A stretch of 64,000 bases of DNA, from positions 5,270,001-5,334,000 of the forward strand of contig OZ244119.1 in the NCBI GenBank assembly GCA_965215755.1. The letters are read 5' to 3'. The DNA comes from Tectiglobus sp965215755. Lineage in GTDB: Bacteria; Pseudomonadota; Alphaproteobacteria; Rhizobiales; Hyphomicrobiaceae. The translations under genes were made by a program, and so were the position numbers. The notes beneath the pieces are model-generated. The model was not told the DNA's origin and searched no databases. It worked only from the letters and a program-made list of their open reading frames with translations. Numbering within the stretch: position 1 is the first letter of the stretch; the number at the start of each line of letters is the position of its first letter. Positions 18,227-27,257 of the stretch are shown in pieces.

Positions 18227-19426
18227 CTACTGGGTACGGAGACGTTGAAACTCATCGACTATGATCGTCGCGATGAGCTGGCAATCCTCTTCGCTGAATG
18301 TCAGAGGCACCCGGAGATCGCATGTTGTCGCGAGCGTCTGTTTCGTTTTCGGCAACTCAGGGATGTCATTCAAATAAGCCCAGGAGTCGTAGCGGCTGGT
18401 GAAGGCCTTCGGTTCATCGGCACCAAACCACTTGATGTCCACACCCCGATCGGCGCAAGCAGTTAAAAATGCCGGAACACCCTCAGGACTGAGCGCGCGC
18501 GCCTGGAACTGGATCGACGATCCGACAAACTCCTCGTGCTGCTGGCGCTCCGGTAGATACAGGCCTTCAATCCCCGACAGGCCTGATTGCAGGACGGAAT
18601 AACGCTCATTCCAGCGCCGAACATTGTCATCCAACCCAGGCAGTTGGGCACGAATAAGAGCCGCCCGCAGATTGTCCATTCGGGCTGAGCAATTCGGGCT
18701 TTCTAGTCGTGTCGCTCGAAAGACGTCCTCGTCAGGAATGGCCCCGTGCGCTGCATAGTTCATGTATGAACCGGAAATCACAACTGCGCGCGAGGCTAAT
18801 TCGGCATCGTTGGTCGTTAGCAGGCCGCCTTCCCCGGAATTGATATGCTTATAGGTCTGGGTCGAGAAACAAGCGACATGGCCAAAGTTGCCTGAGCGGG
18901 TCCCCTTCCACCGCGCGCCCATGGTGTGGGCGCAATCCTCAATTGTGGTTACGCCAAATTCCTGACAAACCTCAGCGATCGCATCCATGTTCGCAATGTG
19001 CCCGCGCATGTGCGACAGCATCAAGAACTTGGCGCCGCTGGCTGCGGCCTTCGCCCGCAAGTCAGCGACATCCGTATGCCAATTCTCATCAATCTCGATC
19101 AGCACTGGCTGCCCACCGGCGGCATGGATTGCGCCCGGCACGGGTGCCAACGTATAGGCATTTGCAAGAACCTTGGTACCAGATGTTACACCTGCGGCAC
19201 GCAACGCGATCTGCAGCGCCTGACCGCCCGAAGTCGTAGCGAGGCAATAGTCTGCCCCCTGCCAGGCCGCGTACTCTTCTTCCAACAGCGATGCTTCGGA
19301 CGTTTCACCCGCCACTACGTTGTATCGGTGCAGGCGGCCTGATCGGAGTATTTCGCTGGCGCGCTCGACAGCGGCTTCAGGCATCGGTTCCTGTTGAGTG
19401 AATGACTTTTCAAACCGCGTCGACAT
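18227..19426 (-). CDS. DegT/DnrJ/EryC1/StrS-family PLP aminotransferase
   Basis: A 399-residue fold-type I aminotransferase of the sugar-aminotransferase family. Diagnostic residues are TTSGGQALQIALRAAG, the cofactor-contacting Asp in TIEDCAHTMGA (Asp164) and the Schiff-base lysine in TQTYKHINSGEGG (Lys193), followed by the expected second-half loop. These enzymes transfer an amino group to a keto-sugar nucleotide or act in related scaffolds. No sugar-nucleotide or polysaccharide genes flank it here, so the substrate is open. It is followed by nothing on the same strand for 160 bases. Confidence 0.92.
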   Translation of the reverse strand: MSTRFEKSFTQQEPMPEAAVERASEILRSGRLHRYNVVAGETSEASLLEEEYAAWQGADYCLATTSGGQALQIALRAAGVTSGTKVLANAYTLAPVPGAIHAAGGQPVLIEIDENWHTDVADLRAKAAASGAKFLMLSHMRGHIANMDAIAEVCQEFGVTTIEDCAHTMGARWKGTRSGNFGHVACFSTQTYKHINSGEGGLLTTNDAELASRAVVISGSYMNYAAHGAIPDEDVFRATRLESPNCSARMDNLRAALIRAQLPGLDDNVRRWNERYSVLQSGLSGIEGLYLPERQQHEEFVGSSIQFQARALSPEGVPAFLTACADRGVDIKWFGADEPKAFTSRYDSWAYLNDIPELPKTKQTLATTCDLRVPLTFSEEDCQLIATIIVDEFQRLRTQ

Positions 19427-19654
19427 TCGGGCCCTGCTTACCGTTATTGCTAGTGCGATCGCGATGATCTGAACGTGATCCGTACTGCGATCCTGTCTGC
19501 AAACCTGACATGGCCCAGATTTTCAATTTGCGCAACGACCTCCGATCACATCGAAGCTCAAGCGGTGGCGCCAGATCCGCAATACGTGCCCTTGCCCTGC
19601 TGGCCTAGAGTATCGCTTTTTTGCCTTGTGAAGCGCCGCACTAACGCTCTTGCC

Positions 19655-20017
19655 TTACTCAGTCTCTTCCAGCACCGTCTGCTCGAACCGGTCACTAAGG
19701 TGAATGTCGGTGGTCTCGAGGCGGCCTGGCCCGAGGTTCTCAAACTTGTGCGGGATATTCGCCGGGCCAAAAACGATTTCGCCGGCCTCGGCTTCGAACG
19801 TCTCCGCACCAACTGTGAAGCGCGCCCGGCCCTGACGCAAGATGAACACCTCATCATAGGTGTGGACGTGCAACGGCGGACCTGCGCCAATTTCTTCGCT
19901 GGAGTAAAACAACACAGTCACGTCGGTCCCGACGCTGATACCCTCGAACCGACCGACCCACTGGTCGTCTTCGCGTGCCCACTGCGATCGTCTAATTAGG
20001 GCTGGTGCCTTGTCCAT
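19655..20017 (-). CDS. Small cupin-domain protein
   Basis: A 120-residue single-cupin protein. Cupin motif 1 is GPPLHVHTYDEVFILRQG (two His and one Glu as metal ligands), and motif 2 is GEIVFGPANIPHKFEN. The ATG at 20017 was preferred because it has an AGTGGAG ribosome site; an earlier ATG at 20089 would add a cysteine-rich stretch with no family resemblance. Small cupins of this type bind metal and may be isomerases, dioxygenases or sensors. It stands alone between the aminotransferase and the autotransporter. Confidence 0.85.
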   Translation of the reverse strand: MDKAPALIRRSQWAREDDQWVGRFEGISVGTDVTVLFYSSEEIGAGPPLHVHTYDEVFILRQGRARFTVGAETFEAEAGEIVFGPANIPHKFENLGPGRLETTDIHLSDRFEQTVLEETE

Positions 20018-20495
20018 CTGCGGTCTCCACTGACTTCGCCACTTCAAACATAAATAGCGCGCCACTGCCGCAGCACAACACTGGCTCACCTCTTCCGCTG
20101 AACAGGAACAACAGAACCATCATCGTTCACAGGTAACAATTGCCTCTAGTTGCGCTAAACGTGCGCAGCTCGCCATCGCAACTGGGACTATAGAAGATGG
20201 GTTTCGTGTGAGGATCTGAGGTTATATGCAGACCGCGCACAAGATCTTGCAATGCCTCGCAATCCGTCGTCACCTCGCTCCTCGTGGGCGGGGTCTATCT
20301 CGCAGCTTGGTCAGTGTTGGAGATCCAGACGCAGACACGGCAGGCATCATCAGTGCCATCCGTGCTGCTTGATGGATGCCGCGCACACCGCACGGCATGA
20401 CTGCGGAGCGGTCGATTAGCGCCCGAGTAGCACGTAGGTTTGGTGTTGCACGGGGCCGCGTCAGATGCACGTCCATGTCGCCCCGGGCACAGATC
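20018..20495. other. Intergenic region with no recognisable gene
   Basis: These 478 bases separate the cupin gene from the end of the autotransporter-like gene. A 69-codon plus-strand frame at 20376 runs into the opposite strand of the barrel gene and has no ribosome site. I saw no terminator hairpin, although one would be expected after the autotransporter gene. Confidence 0.5.
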
Positions 20496-22538
20496 TCAGA
20501 ATGGCAAGCCGACCTTCAAGCTGCCGCCATAGGCGTTGTAGCCGTCAGCGCCGATGCCGTCGTAGAAGCCTTCGCCGGTGACTGACACACCTTGCGGCAG
20601 GCGCACGGATAAACCGGCTTCAGCACGGGCCCGCACCTTGTCAGTGCCGATGACCGCCAGGCCGGTATCGATGTCGACCTGATCCGTGCGCTTGAAGTCC
20701 CAGATGCCTTGCACTGCTATGAACGGCGCAATCGTGGTGCCGTCAGGTCGCGTGAACGACGTCGACACTTTGGGACCGAACGTTAGACGGCCAAGCTCGA
20801 CCGTCTGCGCTCCGATCAGGTTGCCGTTGCTGTCAGTGTAGGCTTTCTGCTCTTCTTCGAAGTAGATCACCCCGACGTGTGGCGCGACGTGGAGAGCACC
20901 GAATTTGAAGTCGCCCGTCAATCGGCTACGCACCAACCAGCGTTCACCCTCGAAGTCGTCGGTGTAGGTCTGGAGCGGGCTGACCTCGTTGTCGGACCGG
21001 CCCCAAGCACCGCGCGCATCGAAGATGAGGTTGGAACTGAGGCGGGCAACAATGTAGGGCCCGGCCATCCAGCCTTTGCCTTCGATCGCGAAATCGTTGA
21101 CCGAATCCGTCTCATCCATGCGGTCAAACTGCGCGATCACGCCGACAACGAGGCCGGAGTTGAAACGGTAGTCGGCACCGACGTAAAGCAGACCGAAGTC
21201 GCTTTTAGCGCTGTCGTCCTCAATCCGCGCCCAGGTGCCTTCGGCCCACAGACCGAAACCGGTTTGCGGTTGCGCGCTTGCACCTAATGCCGGCTCATCC
21301 TTGAGGCTGCCGCCATCGCCGCGCGCACCGAGCGTCATCATCGCACCGGCGTCACCGAGGCGCTTGCGCTTGGCAATCCGTGTGCTGCCCGCGATCTGAC
21401 GCGCACTGGTCGCGAACGCGACATTGTTGTTGTTCGCTGTGCCCTCGCCTGTGACACTGACCGGACCGCCACGAGAGCTATTGCCGCCATCACTGAGGCG
21501 CTTGGTCAGGTCAGGTTCCCTGGCTACGATCTGCGCACCGCGACGGCCCATGAAGTTCGCGATAATGCGCTGCGTGCGCCGGGTGACCTGTCCGCTGTCA
21601 TCAGTTTGACTGGCGGAACCGCTGACGGTCAGGCTGAACAATTCATTCGCCGAGCTGCTAATGTTCAACACAAAACTGAAATCCGCTGGTTGCTCGGGTG
21701 TGAATATGGCCGTGAAATCGATACACTTGCCTATGCCCATTGACCTACCTTGACCGAGATCTGCGTTGTCTGTGATGTCGACCAGCGCTACTGGGTTCGG
21801 CCCAATCAGGTTTTGCGTGGCTCCGACGCCGACGTTTACACCAGACAACTCTTCAGTTCCGGTATTGCAAATCGTGTAGGTTTGCGTGATTTCCTGCCCG
21901 GGTGTCTGCGCACCAAGATCGTCGATGTCGCCATCACTGGCCGAAGTACCGTCTTTGCGACGAACATTCAGGGCCTGCCCGATGGTCATCACTGTCGTGC
22001 CGCCGAACTGACCGCCGGCCAGTACCGATTCTGTAATAGAATACCCGTTCCCTGAACGGCTGAGTGTTCCCCCTGAGAACGAGACACCGTTCAAACCATC
22101 ATTCCAGAGGATACCTAACTCGCACGACCCACCGTCAGGTAGTCCAATTGTCGCGACCGGTCTCCCAATGCCTCCAGTCGCTCCGCCGGTACAGCCAATC
22201 GATGTCACGTTCAGCGCAGTGGCTGATGCATTGCGAACAATGACCTTGACAGGCTTGGTTGCACCGCTGACAGGCGCATCATCCGGGAGGAATAGTATGA
22301 ATTCATCACTTTGGATTGTCGGAAAGTCATAAGCAATACGCAGTGTAGGCGTGATGTTCGTGCACGTTGTAGAGGCATTTCTCACCCGCAACACACGCAC
22401 CGCATTTGGACCGGAGTAATTCCCGCTTGTCGTGGGGCAAGTGACCTGTGCCACCGCGCGATCGGGGACCGTTATGCCAAGACATATGAGGATTGCGTAG
22501 GCAATGATGGTGATGCTTAAAAAATGCAGACAACGCAT
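20496..22538 (-). CDS. Autotransporter-type outer-membrane beta-barrel protein
   Basis: A 680-residue exported protein. A signal peptide (about 1-30, ending VAQ) is followed by a passenger-like region with repeated Ser/Thr/Gly-rich beta segments and a short proline-poor linker. The last 250 residues or so have alternating hydrophobic/polar strands typical of an autotransporter domain (GLWAEGTWARIED, then YVGADYRFNSGLVVGVIAQF), ending in the terminal strand KVGLPF with C-terminal Phe, as expected for BAM recognition. The passenger is short and contains paired cysteines. Function is unknown; adhesion or surface exposure would be usual. Confidence 0.85.
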   Translation of the reverse strand: MRCLHFLSITIIAYAILICLGITVPDRAVAQVTCPTTSGNYSGPNAVRVLRVRNASTTCTNITPTLRIAYDFPTIQSDEFILFLPDDAPVSGATKPVKVIVRNASATALNVTSIGCTGGATGGIGRPVATIGLPDGGSCELGILWNDGLNGVSFSGGTLSRSGNGYSITESVLAGGQFGGTTVMTIGQALNVRRKDGTSASDGDIDDLGAQTPGQEITQTYTICNTGTEELSGVNVGVGATQNLIGPNPVALVDITDNADLGQGRSMGIGKCIDFTAIFTPEQPADFSFVLNISSSANELFSLTVSGSASQTDDSGQVTRRTQRIIANFMGRRGAQIVAREPDLTKRLSDGGNSSRGGPVSVTGEGTANNNNVAFATSARQIAGSTRIAKRKRLGDAGAMMTLGARGDGGSLKDEPALGASAQPQTGFGLWAEGTWARIEDDSAKSDFGLLYVGADYRFNSGLVVGVIAQFDRMDETDSVNDFAIEGKGWMAGPYIVARLSSNLIFDARGAWGRSDNEVSPLQTYTDDFEGERWLVRSRLTGDFKFGALHVAPHVGVIYFEEEQKAYTDSNGNLIGAQTVELGRLTFGPKVSTSFTRPDGTTIAPFIAVQGIWDFKRTDQVDIDTGLAVIGTDKVRARAEAGLSVRLPQGVSVTGEGFYDGIGADGYNAYGGSLKVGLPF

Positions 22539-23023
22539 GGTCTTGAATTCCTAACCACTCAAACTGAGAACTTAACAGCCAGCGGTAGGGGGAAATCGGC
22601 GCGATCTGTTAAACGAAAAGCGCAACTTGTTCGATGCAGCTGATGCAGACCAATTGCCTTTTTGCTGGCGATTGGCGAACCGCGTATGCAACTTGCGCAA
22701 ATTCGTATCCAAACAGACACTCCGCGAAAAATTCGTCAGCTTGGGATCGGCGATAGATCTGAGAGCTTCGCAGGCGACCAGACTGGTCGACCGGCCTGCC
22801 GATCCAATAGGAAGAAACTGACACGATTGTTCTGGTGGCGCGTTCTAGCCGAAGCGGAAATCTGGGCACTACCGCGGGACGCCTGATCAATGCCGTTGGT
22901 TTGGTTTAGGATGATGGATGCCGTGCACAGGCCTTGGCCAACACTGACGGGGTGTCCGGACCTATATGTCATGGGTTATACGGTGATCCAGACACGCATC
23001 TCAGATCGCTAAGGTCCACACCA
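22539..23023. other. Divergent intergenic region
   Basis: These 485 bases lie between the minus-strand autotransporter gene and the plus-strand HAD gene. No ribosome site supports the short frames seen on either strand. It should contain both promoters, but no convincing -35/-10 pair stood out. Confidence 0.5.
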
Positions 23024-23674
23024 ATGGCAACACACTCCACCAGCAACACGGTCTCTTCAGAGCAACCTTACGACGCCGTTGTCTTTGATCTGCTCACTGC
23101 GCTGATCGACTCCTGGACGCTGTGGAATGACGTGGCAGGCAGCGAAGCCGACGGCATGCGCTGGCGCAAGGAGTACCTGAGGCTGACTTATGGTGCCGGC
23201 GTCTACCGTGACTACGAAAGCATTGTTGCCGAAGCCGCAGCTGCCGCCGATCTGCCCGATGATGTCGCCACCCGTCTTGCGGCGCGTTGGGCTGAACTCT
23301 CTGCCTGGCCAGGAGCATCTGATAGTGTTGCGGCACTTGCTGAGCGCTGCAAAGTTGCCGTTGTCACGAATTGCTCGATTGCGCTTGGGCGCCAGGCAGC
23401 TCATCTGGTCTTCCCCGCATTCGATGTCGTTATGACTGCCGAAGAAGCTGGCTTCTACAAGCCGCGGCGTGAACCCTACGCGAAAACGTTATCAGCACTT
23501 GGCACCGATCCTAAGCGTACTCTGTTCGTCGCGGGTTCAGCAGCGGACGTTCCGGGTGCTTCAGGGCTAGGCATGCCGGTCTATTGGCACAATCGGATCG
23601 GCCTGCCGGCGGTAGCAAATATCAAGCCGCTATATCATGAGCGCACGCTCAATCGCCTGCACGAGATAACATAG
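23024..23674 (+). CDS. HAD-superfamily hydrolase, haloacid-dehalogenase-like, with unusual motif I
   Basis: A 216-residue HAD protein most similar to type II haloacid dehalogenases in length and cap placement. The nucleophile is Asp22 in VVFDLLTALID. Canonical HAD enzymes have DxDx[TV] and dehalogenases have DxYGT; here positions +2 and +4 are Leu and Ala. Motif II (VVTNCS), the motif III lysine (YKPRREPY) and a motif IV-like FVAGSAADVPGA are present. The ATG at 23024 is preferred over an upstream frame because it starts the family-like region. The LLM enzyme follows after 80 bases on the same strand. Confidence 0.82.
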   Translation: MATHSTSNTVSSEQPYDAVVFDLLTALIDSWTLWNDVAGSEADGMRWRKEYLRLTYGAGVYRDYESIVAEAAAAADLPDDVATRLAARWAELSAWPGASDSVAALAERCKVAVVTNCSIALGRQAAHLVFPAFDVVMTAEEAGFYKPRREPYAKTLSALGTDPKRTLFVAGSAADVPGASGLGMPVYWHNRIGLPAVANIKPLYHERTLNRLHEIT

Positions 23675-23754
23675 GGACAGTTCGACTCCCATCAATGTGC
23701 TGTTAGACTGCAAGGACTAACAACAACCATTCATAAACCTCAGGAGGTGCGCCG

Positions 23755-24603
23755 ATGGATATTGGCATCATGATTTTTCCGACCGACAAGTCGATTCAGC
23801 CGATCCAATTGGCGAAAGAGGTCGAGGCACGTGGATTTGAATCGCTTTGGTTCCCGGAGCACAGCCACATCCCGACCAGTCGCGAAACACCATGGGGTGG
23901 GCGCAAGGGCGCACCGGAGCTACCTGAGATGTATTGGCGGTCGCACGACCAGTTTGTAGCACTCGCTGCCTGCGCCGCAGTTACCAGCAAGATTCGTCTA
24001 GGTACTGGCATCACATTGGTAGCGCAGCGCGATCCGATTTGGCTTGCCAAAGAGGTTGCCAGTCTCGACATGATTTCCGGTGGCCGATTCGAGCTTGGCA
24101 TAGGGTATGGTTGGTGTGTTGAGGAAATGCGCAACCATGGGATTGTCTTCAATCAGCGCCGTGAACTGTTGCGCGAGAAGATTATGCTGATGAAAAAGCT
24201 CTGGACTGAAGATGAGGCCAGCTACGAAGGCGAGATGCTCAAGTTTGAAAAGAGCTGGGCCTGGCCGAAGCCAACGCAAACGCCACATCCGCCGATCCTG
24301 ATGGGCGGTGCCGTAGGACCGAAGACGGCCGCGCACATTGCAGAGTTCTGCGATGGTTGGTTGCCGCTCGGTGGTGCCCACAACATCGATACGGGCCTGG
24401 TGCAGATTAAGGATGCCTGCAACGCCATCGGCCGTGATCCGGCCAGTGTTGCACTCTCAATGTTCTATGCGCGTTCAGCCAAAGAAGATGACATCAAGGC
24501 CCACATGGATATGGGTGCGCGACGGGGAATCCTCCCGCTGCCATCTGAGGGCGCTGACGTTATCCTGCCGTTGCTCGACAAGTATGCGGCGTTGATCAAG
24601 TAG
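23755..24603 (+). CDS. LLM-class flavin-dependent oxidoreductase
   Basis: A 282-residue luciferase-like TIM-barrel protein. Signatures are ARGFESLWFPEHSHIP, KIRLGTGITLVAQRDP, GRFELGIGYGWCVEEMRNHG and PILMGGAVGPKTAAHIAEFCDGW. It is a paralogue of the enzyme at 10258, belonging to the same probable F420-type subgroup. A strong AGGAGGTGC ribosome site precedes the ATG. It follows the HAD hydrolase and is the last plus-strand gene before a palindromic repeat element and the convergent MFS gene. Confidence 0.9.
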   Translation: MDIGIMIFPTDKSIQPIQLAKEVEARGFESLWFPEHSHIPTSRETPWGGRKGAPELPEMYWRSHDQFVALAACAAVTSKIRLGTGITLVAQRDPIWLAKEVASLDMISGGRFELGIGYGWCVEEMRNHGIVFNQRRELLREKIMLMKKLWTEDEASYEGEMLKFEKSWAWPKPTQTPHPPILMGGAVGPKTAAHIAEFCDGWLPLGGAHNIDTGLVQIKDACNAIGRDPASVALSMFYARSAKEDDIKAHMDMGARRGILPLPSEGADVILPLLDKYAALIK

Positions 24604-24629
24604 ACCGCTCGCGCTCGCCCAGAACAATA

Positions 24630-24678
24630 GACCTTAAGTCGGAATCGGGCTGATGCCGACTTAAGGTCCATAGTTGCT
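24630..24678 (+). repeat. Dispersed repeat copy B with perfect 13-bp inverted repeat
   Basis: GACCTTAAGTCGG (24630-24642) is the exact inverse of CCGACTTAAGGTC (24656-24668), around a 13-base loop. The right part (24639-24678) repeats the element at 8663-8702. It sits in the 81 bases between two convergent genes and could act as a bidirectional terminator, but there is no T run on the plus side and only a weak one on the minus side. Confidence 0.8.
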
Positions 24679-24684
24679 GCATGT

Positions 24685-25872
24685 CTATCTGGCTTGTGTG
24701 TTGCCTTCCGTTGCTTTCGCATTGAGAAACGGAAGACACAACAGTCCTCCCAGCAAAAATGCCAAGCCTCCGAAAAGGAACAACAGAGCGTAAGAGCCGG
24801 TTGCGTCCAGCATAGCGGGGATGAGCACACCGCCTACTGCTGCACCCAGACCATTGCCGACGATCGTCGTGCGCATCATAGACGGAGTCTGAGCTGCACT
24901 TCCCAGGTCGCGCGCGCGGGCAGCAATCATCGTTGAAACACCCGGCTGTATTCCAAAGATCACCGTCGAGGCGACAATCAAGCCGTAGTCAACCGCGAAT
25001 GCAGGCGCGGCGACGCCAAACGCAAGCACAAAGAAGATGGCTGCCGTCGCAATGGCGGTCCCAACGGCTTTCGATAAAGCGGCAATCAGAATGGGGCCCA
25101 GAATACCAAAGACTCCGATGGCGACCCAATGCGCACCGGCGACGTCGTAACCCTGGCCAAGCCAGCGCGCGATATAGTCGAACCAGTAAATTGTATGCGG
25201 CACCAAACCGATGGAGAATAGGCAACTGGCCGCCACAAGTGCACGCCACGCCATTGTATTCGGGGGCCGGGCGGCTTCCTTTGACTCAGGCTGTGGAGTA
25301 GGTGGAAGAATGCTCAATGCCCAATGGGAAACCGCGGCTGCAAGAGAGCCAGCCAATGCCACGCCCCACCACGCTTCCGCCAGACCCAAGCGCAGAAGCA
25401 TCGGCACCGCCGTGCCGCTGAAAAGAATACCGCAACCCACGCCGACGAATACATAACTTGCAGCCTGTGGTCGGCGATCGGCCGGTGCGTGCAAAGTCAT
25501 CAGTGCGAGGCTCTGCACCATGACAAAGCCTGTCATCACGCCGATAACAAATCGCCAGACGCCAAGCCAAATCACACCGAGATTGATTGCCGATCCAATC
25601 AGGGCGATGACTGCGATCCACACGGCAAATGCCATCAACCGGCGAAGGTCGCCGCGTTGTGCCACACTGATGGATAGTATCGCGCCAACCAGATGACCAA
25701 TCAGATTGGCCCCGCCGATGTATCCGGCGACGATCGCAGTCATTAGTCCCTGCTCAACCAGAGCCGGGATCATGGTTGAATAGGAGAACCGCCCCAGCGC
25801 CATGCACAGGAACATCGCAGCGCCACAGCCGACGCCAATGCGTTGCCAGTCTGCGAAGCGCGCCATCGTCAA
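24685..25872 (-). CDS. MFS transporter, YbfB/YjiJ family
   Basis: A 395-residue inner-membrane protein with about twelve hydrophobic segments. The N-terminal FLCMALGRFSYSTMIPALVEQG pattern and the central cytoplasmic loop (PPTPQPESKEAARPP) match the YbfB/YjiJ branch of the major facilitator superfamily. The start overlaps the stop of the M20 amidohydrolase gene by four bases (25869-25872, ATGA), which implies a transport-plus-hydrolysis pair. The substrate may be the amide or carbamoyl compound used by that enzyme. Confidence 0.9.
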   Translation of the reverse strand: MTMARFADWQRIGVGCGAAMFLCMALGRFSYSTMIPALVEQGLMTAIVAGYIGGANLIGHLVGAILSISVAQRGDLRRLMAFAVWIAVIALIGSAINLGVIWLGVWRFVIGVMTGFVMVQSLALMTLHAPADRRPQAASYVFVGVGCGILFSGTAVPMLLRLGLAEAWWGVALAGSLAAAVSHWALSILPPTPQPESKEAARPPNTMAWRALVAASCLFSIGLVPHTIYWFDYIARWLGQGYDVAGAHWVAIGVFGILGPILIAALSKAVGTAIATAAIFFVLAFGVAAPAFAVDYGLIVASTVIFGIQPGVSTMIAARARDLGSAAQTPSMMRTTIVGNGLGAAVGGVLIPAMLDATGSYALLFLFGGLAFLLGGLLCLPFLNAKATEGNTQAR

Positions 25873-27116
25873 GCCCAGGCCGCCATGTCGACCAGCACAT
25901 CACAAATGACTTGCGCACCTGCTGCGACGTGCTCAGGCTCTGCGCTTTCCAACTCGTTGTGGCTGATCCCCTTCCAGCAAGGGATGAATACCATCGCAGT
26001 TGGACAGCTCGCAACGAAGTGACGGGCATCGTGGCCCGCGCAGGAAATCATGCGACGCGACGGGAATCCGTGGCGCGAGGCAGATGCTGCAATCAAATCT
26101 GTGACGCGGTTTGAGAATTGCATCGGGTCAGCGCTTGATGCCTGCTTAACCGAAACGCTGCATGGCCCGGCGTGCTGATTTGCGACGATAGCAATTTGAT
26201 CTCCGAGTTCAGTCAACACCAGCTTCGACGGGTGGCGGAAATCAATGAAGAAGTTGACCTCTCCGGGCACGATTGATTTCGCACCAGGCAAGACCTCAAA
26301 CATGCCAATCGTGAATCGTGCAACGTCTTCTTCATCCCAGAAAACATCCCTCAGCGCGACAGCGATATCAGTGGCAGCGACGAACGCGTCTTTGCGGCGT
26401 GAGCGCGGCGTGGTCCCGGAGTGTGCGTTCTCGCCTTTGACTTGCACCTCAAACCGGCGGTTGCCTTGAATGTCGGTCACAATGCCGATGACTTCGCCAG
26501 CATCTTCGAGAATAGTGCCTTGTTCGATATGGGCCTCGACAAAGCCAGCATATGGCTGACCGAGTTCGCGGTGGCGGGCATTCGGCAACGCTGCGTGCAA
26601 CTTTTCTACGCAGCTGCGCATTGTGATGCCATCGCTATCAGAGCAATCGAGCATCGCATCGAGGTTTAACACACCGGTATAGGCGCCGGAACCGGAAAGG
26701 CCAGGAAGGAAACGTGCGCCCTCCTCGTTATTCCAAACCGGCACTTCGATCGGACGCCGGGTTGTGACGCCGGCATCTTCGAGTGCTTCGAGCGCTTCAA
26801 ACGCTGTCAGAACACCCAAAGGCCCATCAAATCGACCAGCATATGGCTGGCTGTCTGTGTGCGAGCCACTGGCGACTGGAACTGCTTTCGGATCATCGCC
26901 TGCGCGAAGAATGAACATATTGCCGATGGCATCCACTTCAACGCCGAAACCACGCGCGTCCGCCCACTGCGCAAGCTTTACATGGGCTTCAATATCCGTG
27001 TCAGAAAGCGCGAGGCGGTGGACGCCTCCACCAGCCGTTTTGCCAATCTCGGCCAAATCCATGTGCCGCTGCCAGACCCGATCCGCGTTGATTTCGACGT
27101 AGTTTGGCAAGGGCAT
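25869..27116 (-). CDS. M20-family amidohydrolase (N-carbamoyl-amino-acid hydrolase / allantoate amidohydrolase type)
   Basis: A 415-residue dinuclear metal amidohydrolase. Metal-ligand motifs are SGSHTDSQPYAGRFDGPLG (His86, Asp97) and NNEEGARF (Glu131 as general base, Glu132 as ligand). The interdomain GTTPRSRRKDA segment and the C-terminal GHDARHF histidine are also characteristic of hydantoinase/carbamoylase and AllC-type proteins. The start at 27116 was chosen because similarity begins there; an open frame reaches 27245 without a ribosome site. It is cotranscribed with the MFS transporter and divergent from the CoA-ester lyase at 27258. Its exact substrate (carbamoyl amino acid, ureidoglycine, allantoate) is not decidable. 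Confidence 0.9.
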   Translation of the reverse strand: MPLPNYVEINADRVWQRHMDLAEIGKTAGGGVHRLALSDTDIEAHVKLAQWADARGFGVEVDAIGNMFILRAGDDPKAVPVASGSHTDSQPYAGRFDGPLGVLTAFEALEALEDAGVTTRRPIEVPVWNNEEGARFLPGLSGSGAYTGVLNLDAMLDCSDSDGITMRSCVEKLHAALPNARHRELGQPYAGFVEAHIEQGTILEDAGEVIGIVTDIQGNRRFEVQVKGENAHSGTTPRSRRKDAFVAATDIAVALRDVFWDEEDVARFTIGMFEVLPGAKSIVPGEVNFFIDFRHPSKLVLTELGDQIAIVANQHAGPCSVSVKQASSADPMQFSNRVTDLIAASASRHGFPSRRMISCAGHDARHFVASCPTAMVFIPCWKGISHNELESAEPEHVAAGAQVICDVLVDMAAWA

Positions 27117-27257
27117 GAAGTCATCCTGTTGCGGATAAGTTTGGAATGGAGGCGCGATAGCGATGCGAGATAGAAGCGTCGACCGTATCCTGTCGTTCAT
27201 TCCGTCGCCACCCCATTGCAGCAAGTATCCGAAAACACGATCCAATCCAGCGAGGCT

